NCBI GenBank assembly: GCA_009809945.1
Contig: WTPW01000862.1
Coordinates: forward strand, 145,247-209,246
DNA from: Gigaspora margarita
Lineage: Eukaryota; Glomeromycota; Glomeromycetes; Diversisporales; Gigasporaceae
Direction of reading: 5' to 3'
Length of the DNA: 64,000 nt
Below the pieces are notes generated by a model. It made no database searches, was not told where the DNA came from, and saw only the letters and a list, made by a program, of their open reading frames with translations. The translations under genes and the position numbers were made by a program. This document shows positions 57,805 to 64,000 of the stretch, one piece after another (the first letter of the stretch is position 1; every line of letters begins with the position of its first letter).

Positions 57805-60639
57805 CGAAGATATATTTTTAGTTCTAATATTAAATTATACTTTTTTTTTTTTTTTTACGTAAATGGAGTGCTTTATAATACTATGTAGTTTAGATATATA
57901 AGGTTTTTCTAAATTTTCGAATTTTTACTGGCAACAAACGTTTTTTTTCAGAGATTTAATGACCCATCGAACTTTTACTAAGAAGTGTTAGGGTGCCAGC
58001 CCACTTGTCTTTTGTAGGTATATAACCAGTAGTTGTTTGTGCTGATATATATATATATTTATATATATATATATAGAGTAATACGATATACTGCACCTAT
58101 GTTTTAAAAAAGGATTTCTATAAAACAAAAAAAAAAAAAAAGCTATTTTACAAAGTTAAGATTGTTAACCAGTGTGGGGGGCGATGCAAAATCGTATAAT
58201 AAAATAAAGTAAATTAAAAGGAAAGGAAAGAAGAAGCCGATAAGTGGAGTATAAAATATGAAATTTTAACCCTACGGCTGTCAAAAAAGATTAACGTGAC
58301 TCCGTTTATACGTACTGGAAAAAAAAAATTATCGCTAAAGGGAAATTTTTTCCTTTTGCTACCTGATTTACTCTACTTTTCCCGTTTAGAGACCGGCCCT
58401 TTGAGTAACTGATCAAATAAATTATTGTGCTGTAATGTTTTGATTAAGTTTATTAGACCATTTGCAGGAATAAGTACACAAAATGTGTCGAATGCATTGA
58501 GAGAAAAGCATCGCCTTTGACAAATTTGGAATCATTAATATATTATTTATTGATTTTTTATAATACAAATATTTATATGGATATCAATATAACTTCAATC
58601 GTGTGACGTCTAACAAACTAATTTAGCCTACTGTGTAGCCCGTACTATGATGTTGCCGTAAACTGTCTGTGAGTGATACGTATTATTGTGCTTGTATGCC
58701 AGTTACTATTCTTCCCTGGAGCGAATAATAAGTGTTCACGTAAGAATTATAACTAACAAATGAGTCGAACAACTTAATCTAACAATGTATAGTGCGCAGT
58801 AACAGTACTATTACGTACCTGCGTTTAGGAGCTTTCAATAATGTCTTTTTTAGAATTACTTTGATTGATCATACGATAGAACATTTTTTTTTTTTTTTTA
58901 GCTAAGAGAGAATTTTTAATCCCATGATAAAACACTAATCATTATAATTCCGGTAGGTGATCGGATCCTCTATTAAATATTAGTTAAATTTACTTGTCTG
59001 TGTTCATAACACTTTATTATTATATCTATTTGTTATTCGTTCCTGAAAGGAAAGTTAAAAATTCTTATTAAATTTATAGTAATAATTTGCTTAGCTAAAA
59101 TTAATTTAGCACAAGATCTACCTACGATTATTATAACGTAAAATGATATTGTGTAATACTGAATAAAATACCTATCATTCTAAGTCATTTTGGAAATAAT
59201 AGTTCTCTAAAGGGGAAATGTTTACGTTTATCAATGTTATTTACGTTTTAGCACCTATCACTAAAAATGATTGTCCAATTAAATTCTAATTTATTCTTCA
59301 TTTTAATTTGTGATAATTTGATTAGGAAATAATGAGAATAAACCCATGAAAAAAAAAAAAGACCAAACGATTCATCTTTTACAAATTATGTTAATCACAA
59401 GATTTTAACGTCAAACCTAAAAAAAAAAAAAATATTAATTCAATGTGTTTTTTGTTGCCATACGTGAACATCTAATATGGTTAAAGTAAAATGCATGCCA
59501 ACTCCAATAAAGAGACTTTGCAGTATTGTTCAGGGCTTTAGAATCCCAAAAATAGTATATAAAAATAGATAATCTTTATTAGGATATTCTGGAACCAACG
59601 ATATAAATGTTTCGCTATTATTAATTAATTTGCATGCTTATTATATAATGATAAGCATAAAAGTAACACCTTTATTGTTATATATATTAAAAAATGCACC
59701 AAATAAATCGGCGGCAGGCATTCTAAGAAATCAATTTGTGTTACGTAGGTCCTTACATCCTGTGTTACTTAGAAAAAAAGAAAATTCATCGCAGTTATTT
59801 AAATGCAGTGCATCAATATATAAAAAAATTCGGTTTGAATTCGAAAAAACGATTTTTTGTAATGAAACAAATATATAATTTTTCAAAGAAACTTTAACAT
59901 GAAAAAATGTAATGACAATTTAACAAACCATTACAATACAGTAAAGGTGCAGTTGTTTGAACATCATTGCGCGATTTTAAAAAGAAAGAAATATACAATA
60001 AAATTGTTGGTTATTTTTATGATGAAACATTACTTTTTTTATATTATCAATTTTTGAATTTTTATAGTATATAATTTAAAAATAGTAGTTCATTCTCTTT
60101 TCAAACAAACAACTTCTATCTATAGAATTTTGCCAGATTTTTAAAAAAAATATTCTATTAAAAACTTATTTTTTTCACAAACTTTAACTTTAAAAAAACT
60201 GCGTAGCAAAAAAATTATATATATATATATTACTTGTATACATGCTAAAAATTATTGAAACTGTAAAAAATTAAATACGTCATAATGTAATAAAAATACG
60301 TTAGCCTAACAATAAAAAGTTATTAATTTTATTATTAATTAAATAAAATTATAAATATACTTATTATACATATATATATAGTATTAGTAAAAACTAAACT
60401 AGCAATTAGTTATACGTATAATTACGTATATATATATTATACTGTATATACTGTATATACTGTATATATATAACAGATAATATATTTAATTTAGGAATGT
60501 CAAGTATGATCAACTTCATCAGTTCGGCTAAATAGTTTAGTATTGGTTTAATTGGTTAAAGGTATATATTATATTATATATTTTATGTTAATGATATGCA
60601 CTGGCCTCAGCCTAACGGCCGGGTCGATGGGCAGGATGC
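57805..60639. other. Upstream region of the kinesin gene and AT-rich spacer
   Basis: No gene is supported. The kinesin promoter should lie just above 57804, near a T run at 57840-57856. TATA microsatellites occur at 58045-58075 and 60430-60475. The open frame at 59630-59878 has no recognisable family and lies in AT-rich DNA. Confidence 0.45.
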
Positions 60640-60795
60640 TAAAGTAGCGATTTATCTGAAGTAACTATTGTACTCTATATATCTAAAGTAACGCCCTGGC
60701 TAAAATTACGACTTAATGCATGCATAAAGATCTGATTTCAGGTGCTTAATTTTAGCCAGGCGTTACTTTATTACTTTAGATAAATCGTTACTTTA
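60640..60795. mobile_element. Nested foldback MITE with TAAAGTAACG ends
   Basis: The outer arms TAAAGTAGCGATTTATCTGA (60640) and its complement (to 60795) enclose inner arms TAAAGTAACGCCCTGGCTAA (60684) and its complement (to 60770). The inner and outer arms share their first ten bases. Confidence 0.7.
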
Positions 60796-60804
60796 GATGA
60801 AACA

Positions 60805-61106
60805 ATGCTAAAGACTCGACTAAAATCGACGACTTAGGATGTTAAATCGATAATTTTCTTAACTATCAAAAGTCGGTCGACTTAGATGATCAATAATAAA
60901 CGCTTAAGTGTTTAATTGTTAAAGTTCAATTATACAATATTATAGTTATCATACATATTAATATGCATCTTGACTAAATTAAGGAGCATAATACGGTCAC
61001 GTAAAGTATGCGTGCTCATGTGATCGGCTAAGAGTCGATTTGAGTTGACTTAGGGATAAAAGTCGATGCAAGTCGAGTCAAAGTCGGTCGAGTCGAGTCG
61101 TTAGCA
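60805..61106. mobile_element. MITE with TGCTAAAGACTCGACT ends
   Basis: The left end TGCTAAAGACTCGACT is mirrored by AGTCGAGTCGTTAGCA at 61091-61106. Internal words GTCGA and AGTCGG recur in both halves. It starts 9 bases after the preceding foldback. Confidence 0.55.
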
Positions 61107-61925
61107 TCTCTAGGTATAAAATAATATCACTATATATATAGTTAGAATATGACGTAATTTTCATCAAAATCTGACTGGCTTTAATAATTAGTGGCCTGCA
61201 TTAAATTTTATGCGGTGTTGCATGTCCTAAAGAATATTAAATTCTTATCCTATACATTCCCCGCATTAAGAATGGAACTTAAAAAGTCAAGAAATCTTAG
61301 ATCAAAATTAATATATATTATATTTTTTAGACGATTTCTATTTGTACACTATGTATGAAACATGAGTATTTTGATATCTCAAAATCCTGATATAAAATCT
61401 ACTTCGGGGTTCTAACAAAAAAAGTTCCTTGTCAAATTTTAGTATAAACTATAAACCTTTCCAACTTTAAAGCTAACCCTTATCCTATCCTTTACAATTT
61501 ATATGTTACACGGATTTGTAAATCAATCAACCAATACTCGTTTCATACTCTAGTGTTTAGTTAGAAATTTTCTATTTTTTTTATTTACATAATATGATAA
61601 TAATATATATTACATCCACTTTTTTATATACAATTAAAAATGCTTATAGCTCAAAAACAAATAACTTTAAAAAAATTTGTCTTACAAATTTGTTGCTTTT
61701 AGTTTAGGCTAAAAATTCTGTTAGAAAGATCTTTACTTTTGCTATAAAATTAAAAAGTTATTCGAGCTTAAAGTTTATGTAATCACATTTAATATATAAA
61801 AAAAAATTATTTATATAAGATTTTTAAAACTAATTAGAATTAATTCAGAATAATTGGACTCTTTCTGACAATCACTTGAACCAACATTTCCAAGAAACAG
61901 GCCTGTGGAATTTTTATAGTTAATG
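61107..61925. other. AT-rich spacer
   Basis: No gene. CTTCGGGGTTCTA at 61392-61404 resembles a lone end of the AGGACCCC MITE family. The last 8 bases, AGTTAATG, are the target duplication of the next element. Confidence 0.45.
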
Positions 61926-62115
61926 TAGTGATTGTACCCGATCAAAAATATGCTATCTGGGTTATCCGACGGATAACCTTTCGGATAACCCGGATGATCG
62001 ACAGATATATCCGGATATAAAATTCTACCCAATATACCCGGGTAGTTACCCGGATATAAAATTCTACCTGATGTACCTGATTAGAGTATTACAGTCCGCC
62101 GATATGCCAAATTAG

Positions 62116-62410
62116 GGGGCCGTCTAAAGCGGAGCAGAATCACGTGATATCTGTCCAATCAAATTATCACATTTTGATGATCTTCGGCGAAGCAAACATG
62201 AAAGAGAAGCGAAAACCTTGAAAAATACAAAAAACGGCAGTCATAATCTACTTTGGTGTATTAATTAAAAATATCGGGAAGGCAATTTTATTTATATATT
62301 ATAACCAAAATAGTCCTAAAACCTATCTAACCCTAATCTAAGATGACCCTAACCCTAAAGTTAATTCGATAAAATATTTTATAAGAATCTGCTCCGCTTT
62401 AGACGTCCCC
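62116..62410. mobile_element. MITE, GGGGCCGTCTAAAGC family, copy 2
   Basis: The ends GGGGCCGTCTAAAGCGGAGC and GCTCCGCTTTAGACGTCCCC are inverted. They are flanked by perfect CAAATTAG (62108-62115 and 62411-62418). It is the better-preserved relative of 2319-2606. Its CCCTAACCC words are part of the element and not a telomere. Confidence 0.9.
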
Positions 62411-62759
62411 CAAATTAGGAAATCAAGCTCTAGAATAATCCACACATCGATCCTCGTATCTGATTGGCTATTATGGCGTTTTACAAAAAAATTCTTATAA
62501 TAATAACAGAATTATTAGATAGTGCAAGTAAGCAGTATAGAACGTCTAGTTTTGTTAATCCCATTTAAAAACTAGCTTTTTTTTTTTAGCTAATATGAAA
62601 TATAAAGCTTCATTACTGTCTCAATTCAGTGCAAAATCACTGAAAAGCCTGTCGTGTTAAGACAAGTAAGTATACAAAGTTATGCTGAACCTTTTATTAC
62701 TTAACTTTGAGGTAACATATAGTTCATTGAACCTATTGAGATTTTATCTAGGTTATATG

Positions 62760-63235
62760 AAAAAAAGCATAGCACATAGGATGTTGCACTATAGTTAGAT
62801 AGGACATAATACAATAGCTAGAATGTGATGTAGCACCAGGACGTAGCACTATGATTAGAACGGAACGTAGCACTATAGTTAGAACATGATGTAGCACATT
62901 AGTTAGTTAGAACAGGATATAGAACAATAGTTANAACAGGATATAGAGCGACAGTTAGAACAGGGCATAGTGCTATGGTTAGGACATACCTTAGTAGTTA
63001 GAACAGGACGTACAGTAGTATGAAAGTTAGAACAAATGTAGTACAATAGTTAGATTCAGGACGTAGCGCAATAGTTAGATTCGGGAAATAGAATGATAAT
63101 TAGTAGCATAATGGATTCACGACGGTTAGATTTGGGACGTAGTGCGATAGTTAGATTCAGGACGTAGCACAATAGTTAGATTTGGGAGAGCATAATAATT
63201 AGAGGAAGCAAGACATAATACGATAGTTAATTTAA
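62760..63235. repeat. Degenerate ~25-bp minisatellite
   Basis: Loosely repeated unit GTTAGAACAGGACGTAGCAC(A)ATA, later GTTAGATTCGGGACGTAGCGC, about 18 times with many changes. It lies inside the hAT element. Confidence 0.7.
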
Positions 63236-63723
63236 TTTTTTTTTGTATTTTTTTATTGTTTTTAGATATAAGATTTTACTTTTTTTATTTTTTTTAATAA
63301 AAATTTTAATAAAATTTTTATTAGATTCGGTTATTACAATTAGATTTATCNGAAAGTAAATTAAATTGAATACTTGAATTTTAATTAAATAAATAAGATG
63401 ACTTAAATAAATATAAATATTTTATAAATGTTTTATAAAAATGTCCCGAATAAAAAAACAAGAGCATAAAAACTAGGGCTTGACATATTATACATACCCA
63501 ATACTATTTTACGGGTTTATCTTACACACAAAATTCTCGTGATCTAGAAAATAGCCCAACAGATAGCCCAACCCGGATAGCCTAACCCGGATATTCAGAT
63601 TTTTACTATCTGAGATATTATCCGGATATATATACCCAGTTAGCTGTGATTATAACCTGGATATCTGAATCATCTGCAGATAACCGGATAATACCCGATC
63701 CAGGTACAAACACTAAGTTAATG

Positions 63724-64000
63724 TATATAATTTCTTTCTTTGTGAGTATTTGGAATATGGAAATAACTAAAAAAAGAAATGAAAAAAAGTTTTTTAGCCT
63801 TGGCTTCCTGAAGTAAAACCAAAAGCTATTGAATATAGTTAGCTATGGTATAGCTAAAAGTCTTTGTAAATATAACTTAAACTTTAGTTCAAGTTATATT
63901 GTTAATATGTTATTCTATAACTACAAAACTTATATGGTTTCAAGTTTACAAAACAAGTTGATCTATTTGGTGCTTTCTTTTGTTTCTTTGGCTTTTTTGA
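63724..64000. other. Window end, AT-rich
   Basis: Nothing recognised. Confidence 0.4.

Larger units (their letters stand above)
61926..63715. mobile_element. hAT element of 1.8 kb with nested MITE and minisatellite
   Basis: It begins TAGTGATTGTACCCGATC and ends GATCCAGGTACAAACACTA (inverted), flanked by perfect AGTTAATG (61918-61925 and 63716-63723). The subterminal regions (61945-62080 and 63540-63700) are full of CCGGATA, GGATAACC and TACCCGG words. No transposase is visible; the centre holds a MITE and a degenerate tandem repeat. Confidence 0.85.

Noticed and set aside
59630..59878. 82-codon frame with a basic middle
   Set aside because: No family likeness, no splice partners and AT-rich surroundings. 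The frame as drawn starts at TTG.
62320..62360. Telomere-like CCCTAA words (also near 2524 and 44757)
   Set aside because: Only two or three scattered units. At 62320 and 2524 they belong to a MITE body present in both copies.

Overview
The window looks like nuclear DNA from an arbuscular mycorrhizal fungus, most likely Rhizophagus (Glomeromycotina). The base composition is extremely AT-rich. The few genes have many short introns with GTATTT/GTAAGT donors and TAG acceptors. One gene is a BTB-BACK-TLDc protein of the kind greatly expanded in Rhizophagus. The space between genes is packed with nested transposable elements. This assignment comes from recognising protein families and genome style, not from a database match.

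Only four protein-coding genes are convincing. On the minus strand at 6406-8925 is an intronless 839-residue, disordered, Ser/Pro-rich and basic protein of unknown function. On the plus strand at 14792-16338 is a two-exon BTB-BACK-TLDc gene (476 residues). On the minus strand at 40957-43811 is a nine-exon ankyrin-repeat DHHC palmitoyltransferase of the Akr1/ZDHHC17 type (688 residues), with the DHHC active site split by an intron. On the minus strand at 48979-57804 is a five-exon kinesin-4-type motor with a very long coiled-coil tail (2633 residues). The last two are assembled here from separate reading frames by matching splice sites and phases. The four genes are separate transcription units, with no operon-like or pathway relationship visible.

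Most of the rest is mobile DNA. The centrepiece is a nest at 23246-37506. A 14.3-kb element with terminal inverted repeats beginning CATCAGCAAATT and flanked by TA is inserted in an array of 19-bp repeats. It carries a roughly 255-bp tandem array, which is interrupted by a decayed LINE of about 10.7 kb. The LINE is itself interrupted by an AT-rich foldback element, by a smaller CATCAG-type element (holding a near-perfect 91-bp palindrome and a 914-bp assembly gap) and by a small hAT element. The right arm of the outer element is further broken by a mariner-like MITE and a 1-kb hAT element. Position 1-1691 is the right end of another such nest.

Other elements are identified by terminal repeats and target-site duplications (TSDs): hAT-like elements with 8-bp duplications (4037, 18651, 61926), a Mutator-like element with a 9-bp duplication (45140), mariner/pogo-like MITEs (11631, 22156, 48861), several foldback MITEs, a tRNA-derived SINE (3345-3752), 5'-truncated LINE tails, and an array of alternating inverted repeats (39470-40295). 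Inside the hAT-like element at 18651-21337 is a relic resembling a Crypton-type tyrosine recombinase, split by two MITEs.

No rRNA gene, functional tRNA or CRISPR array was seen. All statements rest on reading the sequence by eye; no alignment or search was run.
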